A stretch of 64,000 nt of DNA from Trichocoleus sp. FACHB-46 (GTDB lineage: Bacteria > Cyanobacteriota > Cyanobacteriia > FACHB-46). The stretch lies in assembly GCF_014695385.1 (NCBI RefSeq), contig NZ_JACJOD010000013.1, positions 372,001-436,000 on the forward strand, written 5' to 3'. The translations under genes and the position numbers were made by a program. Shown piece after piece: positions 56,090 to 64,000 of the stretch (the first letter of the stretch is position 1; every line of letters starts with the position of its first letter). The notes below the pieces were generated by a model. That model searched no databases. It was not told where the DNA came from and worked only from the letters and a program-made list of their open reading frames with translations.

Positions 56090-56302
56090 GCTGAAGCTAG
56101 AAATCTTGATTTGTTAAATATTTTTACTAAGTTTGTAAGCGCAATACCATCAGCCTGTGGTTAAGGCTGCTCAATTCTTTTGACAGTATTTTGGGCGATC
56201 GCCCCTAAACACCATCCAGGCGAAAGATATCTTGCTCAAAGTATTGGAATAATTCCTAAACCTCTCAGCCGCTTGCCCAAAGGTTTTAGGCTGTACGCGG
56301 TC

Positions 56303-56851
56303 CTAAGCAGTCTGCTGCGTTCGCATTTCTAGGTCAGTACTGCCAGCTACATAACTCATGCGTCGTGGAACAGGGATGTTTACCGGGATTTTAGCCGCCG
56401 CTTGAGCCGCTACTGCTTGAGCTGCCACTGATTGCTTCCGAGCCCAACTGTTGGTACGCAAAAACAGCTCAAATTCCTGCTTGCACAAGTCGCTCCAAGT
56501 TCCTAAAGTCGCGGCACGCTGACGACCCCACTCCGTTTCCAAGGCCACCCGCGTCACCCGGCTCATGGACCAGATAGATAGAGATTTGTTCAAGCTCGTC
56601 GCCAGCTTAATTCCTGCTAACAGGACGCTCACTCCTGCTGGCTCTACTGCCTCTACATGCAACAAATCTACAATCACTGCACTCGCTGCCCCTGCCAGTG
56701 CCTGCTCTAGCTCCTGTTGAAATCCTGGACTACTAGCCGTGTTTAAACAACCCTGCGGTTGCAGCACAACAGTAGGAGTCGTAGCCTCCTCTTCTACGCC
56801 GATCGCATCGGAGTTAAGAGTATTCGTAGTCGAGTTTATGACGGTTTTCAT
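56303..56851 (-). CDS. STAS-domain protein lacking the usual phospho-serine
   Basis: 182 residues. Residues ~28-125 have the STAS (anti-sigma-factor antagonist) pattern: VVLQPQGCLNTASSPGFQQELEQALAGAASAVIVDLLHVEAVEPAGVSVLLAGIKLATSLNKSLSIWSM. In SpoIIAA-type proteins the loop reads D-S-S-G; here it is Glu70-Pro71-Ala72-Gly73, so no serine can be phosphorylated at that site. A C-terminal tail with AVAAQA repeats and RRMSYVAGS is not part of STAS. No kinase or sigma factor gene is adjacent. The role is probably protein binding in a switch without the classic phosphorylation, or a decayed regulator. An unusual leader precedes it (see separate entry). Confidence 0.82.
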   Translation of the reverse strand: MKTVINSTTNTLNSDAIGVEEEATTPTVVLQPQGCLNTASSPGFQQELEQALAGAASAVIVDLLHVEAVEPAGVSVLLAGIKLATSLNKSLSIWSMSRVTRVALETEWGRQRAATLGTWSDLCKQEFELFLRTNSWARKQSVAAQAVAAQAAAKIPVNIPVPRRMSYVAGSTDLEMRTQQTA

Positions 56852-56909
56852 TGGGGTCTCCAGGAAACGTCACAAGAGAGGCGGCATTGAGGCTGGACGT
56901 TGAAACCCC
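56852..56909 (-). promoter_or_regulatory. structured leader that can mask the STAS gene ribosome binding site
   Basis: On the minus strand, GGGGTTTC (56909-56902) pairs with GAGACCCC (56860-56853), one G-U; inside, AACGTC (56901-56896) pairs with GACGTT (56871-56866). The right arm contains the GGAG that serves as Shine-Dalgarno sequence directly before ATG 56851, so folding would block translation. Confidence 0.5.
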
Positions 56910-57043
56910 AACTGCCAGAGGACAGACTCCTCCATATCCAATCTGAACCTAAAATTCTTATAAAGAAACTGTGATCAATCACTTACTTTTCGTGATTTTT
57001 GTCACAAAAGTATATTCACGGAGTTGGCCCGAGGATTTTTTAC

Positions 57044-58171
57044 TTGACCGAATTACGAGCTGGATACACGCTGCCTGTCTTTGCTGCCGCTGCCGCGATC
57101 GCTGCCTTACGATGGCTCCGCCAAGGCCCCCAAAGCATCTCTTCCGTTGACCTAGATTTAGTCGAGCCTGCTGAAACGGTGACAATTCCCATTGCCCAGG
57201 TGGCTGGACTCACGTCCAACTCGGCTCTAGCGATCGCCCACAGCGACCCTGGCGATAACTTAGACCTGACTCGCGATACCCCTATTTGGGCTTTAGTCGA
57301 GTGGGGCGCTGTAGACCAGCCAGAGGTAGTAGTGATTCAAGGTGGGGAAGGTGTGGGACGACAGATTAAGGCTGAAAACCAAGAGAATCAGGCAGCGATC
57401 TATGCCTATGCTCAGCGGCTTTTGCACACTAACTTGGAGCGGCAGTTAACTCTAGGCGAAAAAATTCGAGTCACCATTATTCTGCCAGGGGGACGAGCTT
57501 TAGCAGAGCGTACTTCTAACGCAGCCTTTGGAGTCGTAGAAGGATTATCTCTCCTTGGCACTACAGGTATTTCTCAGCCTTTGAGTGCCCCTGGACAACT
57601 CAAAGCATTTAGCGAAGCGCTACACACCAAGCAATCTTATTTCGATGGCTTGGTCTTCTGCGTGGGAGAGAACGGGCTAGACTTAGCCACTCAGATAGGT
57701 ATCAACCCGAATCGTTTGGTTAAAACTGCGAACTGGCTCGGTCCTATGTTGGTCGAAGCAGGCTTAGCAGGAGTACAAGCGGTTCTGTTATTTGGCTATC
57801 ACGGCAAATTAATTAAGTTGGCTGGCGGCATCTTTCACACTCATCACCATGTCGCTGACGGGCGCTTGGAAATCTTGACTGCTCACTGTGCGAACCTAGG
57901 ACTACCGAGCGAAACCCTACCCACCGTCTTTGCCAGTTCTACAGCTGAAGCTGCTTTAAACTACTTGCGATCGCTCGACACCAGCTCTGGCACTAATTGG
58001 GTGCCACAAGTTTATGGGGCGATCGCCCAACAAATTGATCAGCGCTGCCAAGCCTACATCTACACCCATAGCGAGCGCACTGTTCAAGTTGGCTCAATTT
58101 TGTTCGATCGCGATCGCCACATTTTAGTGCGAAGCGAAATCGCGCAGAAATTATTGTCCCAAGTCTGTTAA
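57044..58171 (+). CDS. cbiD: cobalt-precorrin-5B C1-methyltransferase CbiD
   Basis: 375 residues from TTG 57044 (GAGGA at 57031-57035, 8 nt upstream); the frame opens at another TTG at 56999 that has no such site. CbiD methylates C-1 of cobalt-precorrin-5B in the anaerobic-type cobalamin pathway. Visible: LRAGYTLPVFAAAAAIAALRWL near the start, GLDLATQIGINPNRLVKTANWLGPMLVEA and the family's FGYHGKLIKLAGGIFHTHHHVADGRLEILTAHC. No other cob/cbi gene is in the window. It is divergent from the STAS gene across a ~190 nt region. Confidence 0.93.
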   Translation: MTELRAGYTLPVFAAAAAIAALRWLRQGPQSISSVDLDLVEPAETVTIPIAQVAGLTSNSALAIAHSDPGDNLDLTRDTPIWALVEWGAVDQPEVVVIQGGEGVGRQIKAENQENQAAIYAYAQRLLHTNLERQLTLGEKIRVTIILPGGRALAERTSNAAFGVVEGLSLLGTTGISQPLSAPGQLKAFSEALHTKQSYFDGLVFCVGENGLDLATQIGINPNRLVKTANWLGPMLVEAGLAGVQAVLLFGYHGKLIKLAGGIFHTHHHVADGRLEILTAHCANLGLPSETLPTVFASSTAEAALNYLRSLDTSSGTNWVPQVYGAIAQQIDQRCQAYIYTHSERTVQVGSILFDRDRHILVRSEIAQKLLSQVC

Positions 58172-58309
58172 TCTAGCTTAAATGCGCGTACACTTGATTT
58201 AAAAGTAAAGAAATTTTTAGGATTCGTTTTTGGCATTGCTTTTGTGCTTTAGGCACGCCATAGCAAGGGTTTATCTCTACATCTACCCCAACTGCATCAG
58301 GATACGTCC

Positions 58310-59917
58310 GTGACTCTACAGACTGAACCAGTGATTCAAGCTGAAGATTTAAAACAGCTGGATCGACAAATTATTGTCATTTTAGACTTCGGCTCTCAGT
58401 ACTCAGAGCTGATTGCTCGTCGGATTCGCGAAACTCAGGTTTACTCTGAGGTCATCTCTTATCGCACCACGGCGGAACAGCTACGGCAGCTCAACCCCAA
58501 AGGCATTATTCTCTCTGGCGGTCCCAGCTCGGTCTATGACCAGGGCGCTCCTCAGTGTGATCCAGAGATTTGGCAGTTGGGCATTCCAGTTCTGGGAGTC
58601 TGCTATGGCATGCAGTTGATGGTGCAACAGCTCGGTGGCGAAGTGGAGCGGGCCGATCGCGGGGAATATGGCAAAGCAGCTCTCGTGATTGATGATCCCA
58701 CTGACTTGCTCACCAATGTGGACGATGGCACCACGATGTGGATGAGTCATGGCGACTCGGTGACGAAGTTACCAGATGGCTTTGAATTGCTGGCGCACAC
58801 AGATAATACTTCCTGTGCGGCGATCGCTCACCACGAGAGGAAGTTGTATGGCGTGCAATTCCACCCAGAGGTGGTGCATTCCCTCGGCGGCATGCCGTTG
58901 ATTCGCAACTTTGTTTATCACATCTGCCAAGCAGAACCGACTTGGACCACCGCTGCTTTCGTCGAACAATCGATTCGAGAAATTCGGGCCAAGGTTGGTG
59001 ATAAGCGAGTGTTGCTGGCTCTCTCTGGTGGCGTTGACTCTTCGACGTTAGCTTTCTTGATGCACCGAGCCATCGGCGATCAGCTCACTTGTATGTTTAT
59101 CGATCAAGGTTTCATGCGCAAGTATGAGCCAGAACGATTGGTGAAGCTGTTTGAGGAGCAATTCCACATCAATGTTGCCTACGTCAATGCCCGCGAGCGC
59201 TTCTTAGCCGCAGTGGATGGAATTACCGATCCTGAAGAAAAGCGCAAGCGGATTGGTCATGAGTTCATCCGCGTATTTGAAGAAGAATCCAGACGGCTAG
59301 GGCCTTTCGACTACTTAGCTCAGGGTACTCTCTACCCGGATGTGATTGAGTCTGCGGATACTAATGTTGATCCAAAGACAGGCGAACGGGTAGCAGTCAA
59401 AATCAAGAGTCATCACAACGTCGGTGGCTTACCTAAAGACTTGTGCTTCAAGCTGGTTGAACCCCTCCGCAAATTGTTTAAGGACGAAGTGCGGAAGTTG
59501 GGCCGCTCCGTTGGTTTACCTGAAGAAATTGTGCAACGGCATCCCTTTCCTGGGCCTGGTCTCGCCATCCGCATCCTAGGAGAAATCACCGAAGAGCGCT
59601 TAGAAATTCTCCGTGACGCAGATTTAATTGTGCGTCAAGAAATTAATCGGCGCGGCATTTACCACGATTTCTGGCAAGCCTTTGCTGTATTGCTGCCAGT
59701 TCGCAGTGTCGGTGTCATGGGTGACCAAAGAACCTACGCCTACCCCATTGTCCTGCGATTGGTTTCCAGCGAAGATGGCATGACCGCAGACTGGTCTCGC
59801 GTTCCCTACGATCTGCTAGAAACCATTTCCAATCGGATTGTGAACGAGGTACCTGGTGTCAATCGGGTAGTTTATGACATTACCTCTAAGCCCCCCGGCA
59901 CAATCGAGTGGGAATAG
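58310..59917 (+). CDS. guaA: GMP synthase, glutamine-hydrolysing
   Basis: 535 residues; converts XMP to GMP. Start GTG at 58310. N-terminal class I amidotransferase: [36 protein letters not shown] (nucleophilic Cys) and [12 protein letters not shown]. Then the ATP-pyrophosphatase P-loop [17 protein letters not shown] and the C-terminal dimerisation domain with [15 protein letters not shown] and KPPGTIEWE. Length and layout match family. Downstream there is no ordinary terminator; a hairpin and the DnaA-box cluster follow instead. Confidence 0.97.
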   Translation: MTLQTEPVIQAEDLKQLDRQIIVILDFGSQYSELIARRIRETQVYSEVISYRTTAEQLRQLNPKGIILSGGPSSVYDQGAPQCDPEIWQLGIPVLGVCYGMQLMVQQLGGEVERADRGEYGKAALVIDDPTDLLTNVDDGTTMWMSHGDSVTKLPDGFELLAHTDNTSCAAIAHHERKLYGVQFHPEVVHSLGGMPLIRNFVYHICQAEPTWTTAAFVEQSIREIRAKVGDKRVLLALSGGVDSSTLAFLMHRAIGDQLTCMFIDQGFMRKYEPERLVKLFEEQFHINVAYVNARERFLAAVDGITDPEEKRKRIGHEFIRVFEEESRRLGPFDYLAQGTLYPDVIESADTNVDPKTGERVAVKIKSHHNVGGLPKDLCFKLVEPLRKLFKDEVRKLGRSVGLPEEIVQRHPFPGPGLAIRILGEITEERLEILRDADLIVRQEINRRGIYHDFWQAFAVLLPVRSVGVMGDQRTYAYPIVLRLVSSEDGMTADWSRVPYDLLETISNRIVNEVPGVNRVVYDITSKPPGTIEWE

Positions 59918-60039
59918 GTGCGCTCTAGCTTCTACTGGTTCATTTATTGCGATGCCGAGATGACCCGAGATAGCTAAGTCTTCTTATCAGCTAGGTTCTA
60001 CTTCGCCGATCCATCTCGCTAATCACTGCTAATAAATAG

Positions 60040-60072
60040 GGTGCTGCTATTAAAGAAATAAATAGCGGCACC
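60040..60072. other. 12-bp hairpin downstream of guaA
   Basis: GGTGCTGCTATT (60040-60051) pairs with AATAGCGGCACC (60061-60072) over a 9-nt loop, with one T-G pair. No T tract follows. It borders the DnaA-box cluster. Confidence 0.65.
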
Positions 60073-60091
60073 ATAACTCTTATAAATTTTT

Positions 60092-60182
60092 TGTGGAAAA
60101 CAGGGCTAAATCTGTGGAAAAACCCCTTGATCTGTGGAAAACTATAGTCTTTATTAACTGTTTATTAAAAATTAATTAAAAG
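60092..60182 (+). promoter_or_regulatory. cluster of three DnaA-box-like 9-mers next to an A/T-rich tract
   Basis: TGTGGAAAA occurs exactly at 60092-60100, 60113-60121 and 60133-60141, all in the same orientation, start-to-start 21 and 20 nt (about two helical turns). The reverse complement TTTTCCACA is the DnaA box I know from cyanobacterial origins. The following 60142-60182 is roughly 85% A/T, with TTATTA/TTAATTAA runs. No gene lies between guaA and the reverse-strand CDF gene. Interpretation as an origin or DnaA-regulated site is inference. Confidence 0.6.
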
Positions 60183-60255
60183 CTTCCATGGGAAATCTAA
60201 CTCTTGCCTTTCCTCATGAGATGCAGATTTTTGTTTTTAAGCACTAAGTCGGTAA

Positions 60256-61161
60256 CTAAGACAAATCATTTTCGTAACTAATTTGGTTAGACATGTAGGC
60301 AGGAGGCTCCACGTGAATATTAATTCGCGCTGGACCATATCGTTCTTCGAGTCGTGCTTCTAGGGCTTCGGTAATTTGGTGGGCGGTTTCAACATCCGCA
60401 GCATCCACAATCAAATGCATTTCGATGAAGACTTGCCGACCTAAGACTCCTCTTGAAGCAATACTGTGACAGTTGATCACGCCAGGAACTTGAGCTGCGA
60501 TCGCGTGAATGGCTTCTGGAGCGATCGCCATTTCATCCACTAGCCAAGGCAAGTTAGACCGCAACACTGACCAACCACTACTAAATACTAGAACCGCTAC
60601 TGGAAACGACAACACCAAGTCTAGCCATTGCAGATTCCAAGCCCAAATCCCGACCAAACCAGCCAGTACACTAATCGTTACCCAAACATCGCTCATGGTG
60701 TGTTGGGCATCAGCAATCAGAATGGGGCTGTTGACTCGTTGCCCGACTGCCCGCTCATAAAAAGTGACAAAAATATTGATCCCTAATACCGCCAGCAAGA
60801 GCCACAACTCGGAGGCTGAGATTGTGACGGGTTGACTACCTTGGAGTAATCGTTCGGCCGTTCCTTGTAAAATCTCGAAGCAAGCGATCCCCAAAAAAGC
60901 TGCAATTCCTAAAGCACCCACAGCTTCAAATTTCTGATGACCATAGGGATGATCGCGATCGGGTTCGGGAGAGGAAAAACGACTAGCTACTAATCCCAAA
61001 ACATTGTTGACGCTGTCTGTGACGCTATGCAAAGCATCAGCCAGCAAGCTCAGCGAACCTGTGGACCATCCCACCACTGCCTTTAAGAGCATCACAAATA
61101 GATTGAGCACCAAGGTAATGAGCAATACCTTGCGAACTTGTGAACGGTTGTCAACGACCAT
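60256..61161 (-). CDS. cation diffusion facilitator metal exporter
   Basis: 301 residues, six membrane helices. Metal-site motifs are His45-x3-Asp49 (ADALHSVTDSVNN) in helix 2 and His154-x3-Asp158 (ADAQHTMSDVW) in helix 5. In the CDF family HxxxD pairs like these are typical of Zn2+-type exporters, so Zn2+ (or Co2+) efflux is likely; iron or manganese are less so. The C-terminal cytoplasmic domain (about 210-290, VFIEMHLIVDAADVETAHQITEALEARLEE) is the usual dimerising ferredoxin-like fold. A conserved SSPEPDRDHPYGHQKFE loop is present. Divergent from the next small gene. Confidence 0.92.
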   Translation of the reverse strand: MVVDNRSQVRKVLLITLVLNLFVMLLKAVVGWSTGSLSLLADALHSVTDSVNNVLGLVASRFSSPEPDRDHPYGHQKFEAVGALGIAAFLGIACFEILQGTAERLLQGSQPVTISASELWLLLAVLGINIFVTFYERAVGQRVNSPILIADAQHTMSDVWVTISVLAGLVGIWAWNLQWLDLVLSFPVAVLVFSSGWSVLRSNLPWLVDEMAIAPEAIHAIAAQVPGVINCHSIASRGVLGRQVFIEMHLIVDAADVETAHQITEALEARLEERYGPARINIHVEPPAYMSNQISYENDLS

Positions 61162-61294
61162 GATCGAACTCTCCTGAACCCGGATCAGAGTTCTCTGGCC
61201 TTCAGTCTAAATGAGATATCTGTTCAGATCACTAGTATTGTGCAGACCGTTTCCCCGGTACGATAAACACTCAGACTCTCAAAATAGACCGATT

Positions 61295-61645
61295 ATGGCT
61301 GCGACTCTACTCACTCTCAATTTGGGCGAAGGCTCTGTTGCTTTTAGTTTTACGGCTCAGGCGGCCCAAGAGCTAAAAGCTACTTTAACAGGACTGTTAG
61401 AAAGCTTGAAAACTGTTGCAGCAACTACTACTCCAGGTGGCAGACCTAATCCACAGAAATCAGTCGAGTATCGTTACACCGGGGATGTGTTTTTAGAAAT
61501 CTTTTGTAATCCCAACATTTGGCCTACTCCCTTTGCCGCCAAAGTACTAGTCACGTTACGCGACGATCGCATTCGGTTAACGACTGAAACAGAACTAACG
61601 CGTTTAGTCGAAGACGTAAATCAGTACCTAGAGCAGGTTGCCTAA
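61295..61645 (+). CDS. hypothetical protein, 116 aa
   Basis: Start placed at ATG 61295 (MAATLLTLNLGEGSVAFSF), 28 codons into a longer frame whose first part is A/C-rich noise. The sequence has beta-strand/helix alternation (FSFTAQAAQELKATLTGLLESLKTVA, then VEYRYTGDVFLEIFCNPNIWPTPFAAKVLVTLRDDRIRLTTE). No signal peptide or membrane segment. I do not recognise a domain. Next gene is 57 nt downstream on the same strand, so a small operon is plausible. Confidence 0.65.
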   Translation: MAATLLTLNLGEGSVAFSFTAQAAQELKATLTGLLESLKTVAATTTPGGRPNPQKSVEYRYTGDVFLEIFCNPNIWPTPFAAKVLVTLRDDRIRLTTETELTRLVEDVNQYLEQVA

Positions 61646-61702
61646 TCGTGACTTACAGTAAAATCGAGGCAACCAATCACCATTAGCACTTAATTCCTAC
61701 CA

Positions 61703-62101
61703 ATGGATTCTAATAACCTGACATACTTACTGCAAAAAGGATTACGGGTCACCCTCGGGGCAACTGCTTCCTTGATTGAAGTGCTGCAAGATCCCCAAAA
61801 GCGGGAGCAAAACTTGACGCAGCTAAGAACTGACCTCAGTCAGTTGGCAGAGGAATGGGATGCTAAGGGCGCTATGACCGAGCAAGAAGCCCGCAACTTT
61901 GTTGATACGATTTTAGAGCAGCGCCAGCGTCAACAAGCTCAGCCGCCTTACGATGCTACGACTCAAGCTCAGACAAACACTGCTACAGCTACCCCGGCTG
62001 CCCCTCCAGATGTGCAGCTTGAGTTGCAAGAATTAACTGCCCAAATTGCCGCAATTCGAACTGAATTGGAGAAACTTAGGAGTCAAAACCCAACCGAATA
62101 G
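61703..62101 (+). CDS. hypothetical helical protein, 132 aa
   Basis: N-terminal half TYLLQKGLRVTLGATASLIEVLQDPQKREQNLTQLRTDLSQLAEEWDAKGAMTEQEARNFVDTI is helical with a modest hydrophobic face; middle is Gln/Ala/Thr-rich; the end LQELTAQIAAIRTELEKLRSQN is a coiled coil. The pattern resembles phasin-like or poly(3-hydroxyalkanoate)-granule-associated helical proteins, but I cannot claim membership. Follows the previous small gene by 57 nt. Confidence 0.6.
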   Translation: MDSNNLTYLLQKGLRVTLGATASLIEVLQDPQKREQNLTQLRTDLSQLAEEWDAKGAMTEQEARNFVDTILEQRQRQQAQPPYDATTQAQTNTATATPAAPPDVQLELQELTAQIAAIRTELEKLRSQNPTE

Positions 62102-62210
62102 TAGGGTTGTAGCGATCGCCTTTTCAAATTAACTGGCTCATCTCACAGGAGAAATATAGCGAGTGAGGCGTCTTCGGATCAGACGTCTAGACTTGATATT
62201 TAGGGATTAT

Positions 62211-62432
62211 TTAGTCGTTTTCCCAACTTTCGCAGCTAATCAGATCTCCAATGCGGTCTCTGAGCAAGAAATTGCTGCGCTCTAGTTCGCATTCCACCAA
62301 GGCCCATTCACGGGCTGGAATGTATTTGCACAGGGCATAAATCGGCTGCTGACGACTTACAACGCCTTGCTGCACCAGGTGCAACGCTTCATCTTGAATC
62401 AAGTTAATAGAGTATTGAATGGACTGAATCAT
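62211..62432 (-). CDS. DUF4327 family protein
   Basis: 73 residues. IQYSINLIQDEALHLVQQGVVSRQQPIYALCKYIPAREWALVECELERSNFLLRDRIGDLI matches my memory of the cyanobacteria-specific DUF4327 family (VVSRQQPIY.LC.YIPAREW..VECELE). Small, soluble, unknown function. The region 62102-62210 separates it from the convergent gene. Confidence 0.82.
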   Translation of the reverse strand: MIQSIQYSINLIQDEALHLVQQGVVSRQQPIYALCKYIPAREWALVECELERSNFLLRDRIGDLISCESWEND

Positions 62433-62865
62433 ATTTACCCTTTTGAGCGCAACTGGAAAACTACAAAGGATCCAAACAAAATAACGTAGTTAGAAAATTT
62501 GTAGCTCAGATAACTTTGTAATCAGCTATACTGAATGTTTTTTATTTTCACGCTAGTTTTTACTCGATTATATTAATAAACATTGCAAAAGTCATTAAAG
62601 GTTGATGTTTTCTGCATGTTTATTTTCGCAATTACACTGTCTTGAGACAGATTTAGTTTGATTGGAGCGAGTTTGCAGCTTCAGATTTATGAGTCTTATG
62701 GGTCTAGGATGACCTCAAGTTCCAAAAACTTAGCGCCAACTTAACATATCTACATCGCACTCAATCTGTCTTAACAAATGGCAGGGCGATCGCTGCACTG
62801 GATCGGGCTAGCACTGCCATCATTGTCTGGGCTTCATTAGCAATACCCACATCAGGTGCGTTTAT
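62433..62865. other. A/T-rich intergenic region, nothing recognised
   Basis: Between the DUF4327 start and the pdxA end. Contains A/T runs near 62520-62600 and a HIP1 copy near 62787. The DUF4327 promoter should lie here. No RNA gene or repeat family is identified. Confidence 0.45.
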
Positions 62866-63981
62866 TTAGGTTGATGGAAAAGACTTCATTCTGCGCCTCG
62901 CTAATTCCGCTGCCAATTGCACCGCAGCTTTCATACTGTTGGCGTTGGCAACTCCTCGACCCGCAATATCAAAAGCAGTACCGTGATCGGGAGACGTGCG
63001 GACAAAAGGCAAACCAATAGATGTGTTAATAGCTCGGTCAAAAGCTAGCAACTTGACAGGAATTAAGCCTTGGTCGTGATACAGCGCTAAGTAAGCATCA
63101 TGAGCCGAGGAATCTGCACCAGCGGCACCATACCAAGCTTGTCCAGGCTTCACCCAAAGCGTATCCGGAGGGACTGGACCTTCGAGTTGTAACTGCGGCC
63201 ACTGACGACGGGCTTGCGCCAACCACGGAATCAGCCACTCCTGCTCTTCTCGACCTAACTGGCCTTGCTCACCGCTATGAGGATTGAGACCGGCGATCGC
63301 AATTCGAGGGGTACTGAGACCAAAATCCTGTTGTAAGCAGGCTGCTAATAGCTCTAACTTAGCCGTCATCAACTCTGGCGTTAGAACATCAGGCACTTGA
63401 CGCAGCGGAATGTGAGTAGTTGCAAGCAGCGTTCGCAACGTCCAATTACTATGAGGCGATCGAGCTACGAACAACATACCGAAGCGTTGAGTTCCAGAGC
63501 GCTCTGCCAGCAATTCTGTCTGCCCAGGATACTCATGCCCTGCTGCTTTCCAGGCTGACTTGGCAATGGGAGCCGTGACGATACCATCAAACTCTCCTGC
63601 CAAAGTACGGGCGATCGCCGTTTCTAAATAAGCAAAACTTGCAGCTCCACTAGCAGCATTGCCAGTCCCTACCGTAATTTGGGACTCAGTTGCTTCATCC
63701 AGAGGCAAATCTAAGATCAAAAGTTGATCTGGATCTGCCAGGGCTTCAGCTTCGCGATCGCCCAAACTCTGTTGCCGCTTCAATTGCAGATAAGCTTGGC
63801 GTAGTAATCTTTGGCTGCCTACCACCGTGATCTCGCAGGTTGAGGTCAGGCTAGGTTCAGCCAACGCTTTCAAAACAACTTCGGGACCAATTCCCGCCGG
63901 ATCACCTAACGTTACAGCCAACCGAGGACGCTGTGGCAACGCCGTTGTAGGCAAAGCAATTGGAGTAGATTGAATCCTCAT
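62866..63981 (-). CDS. pdxA: 4-hydroxythreonine-4-phosphate dehydrogenase
   Basis: 371 residues; oxidises 4-phosphohydroxy-L-threonine in DXP-independent-free (PdxA/PdxJ) vitamin B6 synthesis. Visible: [21 protein letters not shown] at the start, [27 protein letters not shown] (metal-ligand His), [18 protein letters not shown] and [47 protein letters not shown]. All hallmark motifs are intact. The ~17-residue N-terminus before PRLAV is variable; ATG 63981 is only 19 nt from the window edge, so upstream context is missing. Confidence 0.95.
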   Translation of the reverse strand: MRIQSTPIALPTTALPQRPRLAVTLGDPAGIGPEVVLKALAEPSLTSTCEITVVGSQRLLRQAYLQLKRQQSLGDREAEALADPDQLLILDLPLDEATESQITVGTGNAASGAASFAYLETAIARTLAGEFDGIVTAPIAKSAWKAAGHEYPGQTELLAERSGTQRFGMLFVARSPHSNWTLRTLLATTHIPLRQVPDVLTPELMTAKLELLAACLQQDFGLSTPRIAIAGLNPHSGEQGQLGREEQEWLIPWLAQARRQWPQLQLEGPVPPDTLWVKPGQAWYGAAGADSSAHDAYLALYHDQGLIPVKLLAFDRAINTSIGLPFVRTSPDHGTAFDIAGRGVANANSMKAAVQLAAELARRRMKSFPST

Positions 63982-64000
63982 AGAACCTGGGAGCTTACCG

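Noticed and set aside
1-64000. CRISPR arrays, tRNA/rRNA genes, prophage or intact IS elements
   Set aside because: No regularly spaced 25-40 nt repeats, no cloverleaf-like sequences, no transposase, integrase or phage structural genes were found on reading the window.

Overview
The window is chromosomal DNA of a cyanobacterium. Direct evidence is psbH and psbN of photosystem II, the nitrogen regulator NtcA, several cyanobacteria-restricted unknown families (DUF3084, DUF3146, DUF4327 and a DUF6816-like protein), a carotenoid oxygenase, a folate/biopterin-type carrier, and the very frequent octamer GCGATCGC (HIP1). A sucrose synthase, many TPR/WD40/FHA proteins and large multidomain histidine kinases suggest a larger-genome, probably filamentous lineage; that last step is inference. 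I see no rRNA, tRNA, CRISPR array, prophage or intact insertion sequence.

Layout. 1-4.7 kb: small unknown genes, then a substrate-binding lipoprotein whose stop codon overlaps the start of a sensor histidine kinase. 5-9 kb: an expression block with ffh, rpsP, a KH RNA-binding gene, rpsU (missed by length filters) and a PhoH-like ATPase. 9-15 kb: a thylakoid/periplasmic unknown overlapping tail-to-tail with a DUF4118-PAS-PAS-GAF-GAF kinase, then an SRPBCC protein and an ACT-domain malic enzyme. 15-25 kb: a disordered acidic protein, a Clp-fold serine protease, a glycosyltransferase, a carotenoid oxygenase, a folate-type carrier, a PanE-like reductase, hisB, fabI and ntcA. 25-30 kb: DUF3084, a YqgF-like nuclease, DUF3146, pth, tatA and divergent psbH/psbN. 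30-39 kb: an accessory-looking stretch with a TPR protein that stops inside a repeat, DUF362, aspA, an eroded chemoreceptor-like protein, two tandem 7xTPR paralogues and a TPR-FHA protein. 39-48 kb: sucrose synthase, a WD40 propeller, a Ca2+/H+ antiporter and a GH57/DUF3536 protein. 48-53 kb: an RNA methyltransferase, mnmH, an oxidoreductase-SelD fusion and yidD, i.e. a tRNA selenium-modification locus. 53-64 kb: rpsD, moaA, an MFS carrier, a STAS protein, cbiD, guaA, a CDF metal exporter, small unknowns, DUF4327 and pdxA.

The most striking non-coding signal lies downstream of guaA: a 12-bp hairpin, three identical 9-mers TGTGGAAAA in the same orientation at 20-21 nt spacing (reverse complement of TTTTCCACA, the cyanobacterial DnaA box as I know it), and then an A/T-rich stretch. 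This is the layout of a replication origin or a DnaA-controlled site. Other points worth checking are the lipoprotein-kinase pair, a bilin-type GAF whose expected cysteine is displaced by one residue, a STAS protein without a phosphorylatable serine behind a leader that can mask its ribosome binding site, and the degenerate chemoreceptor tip.
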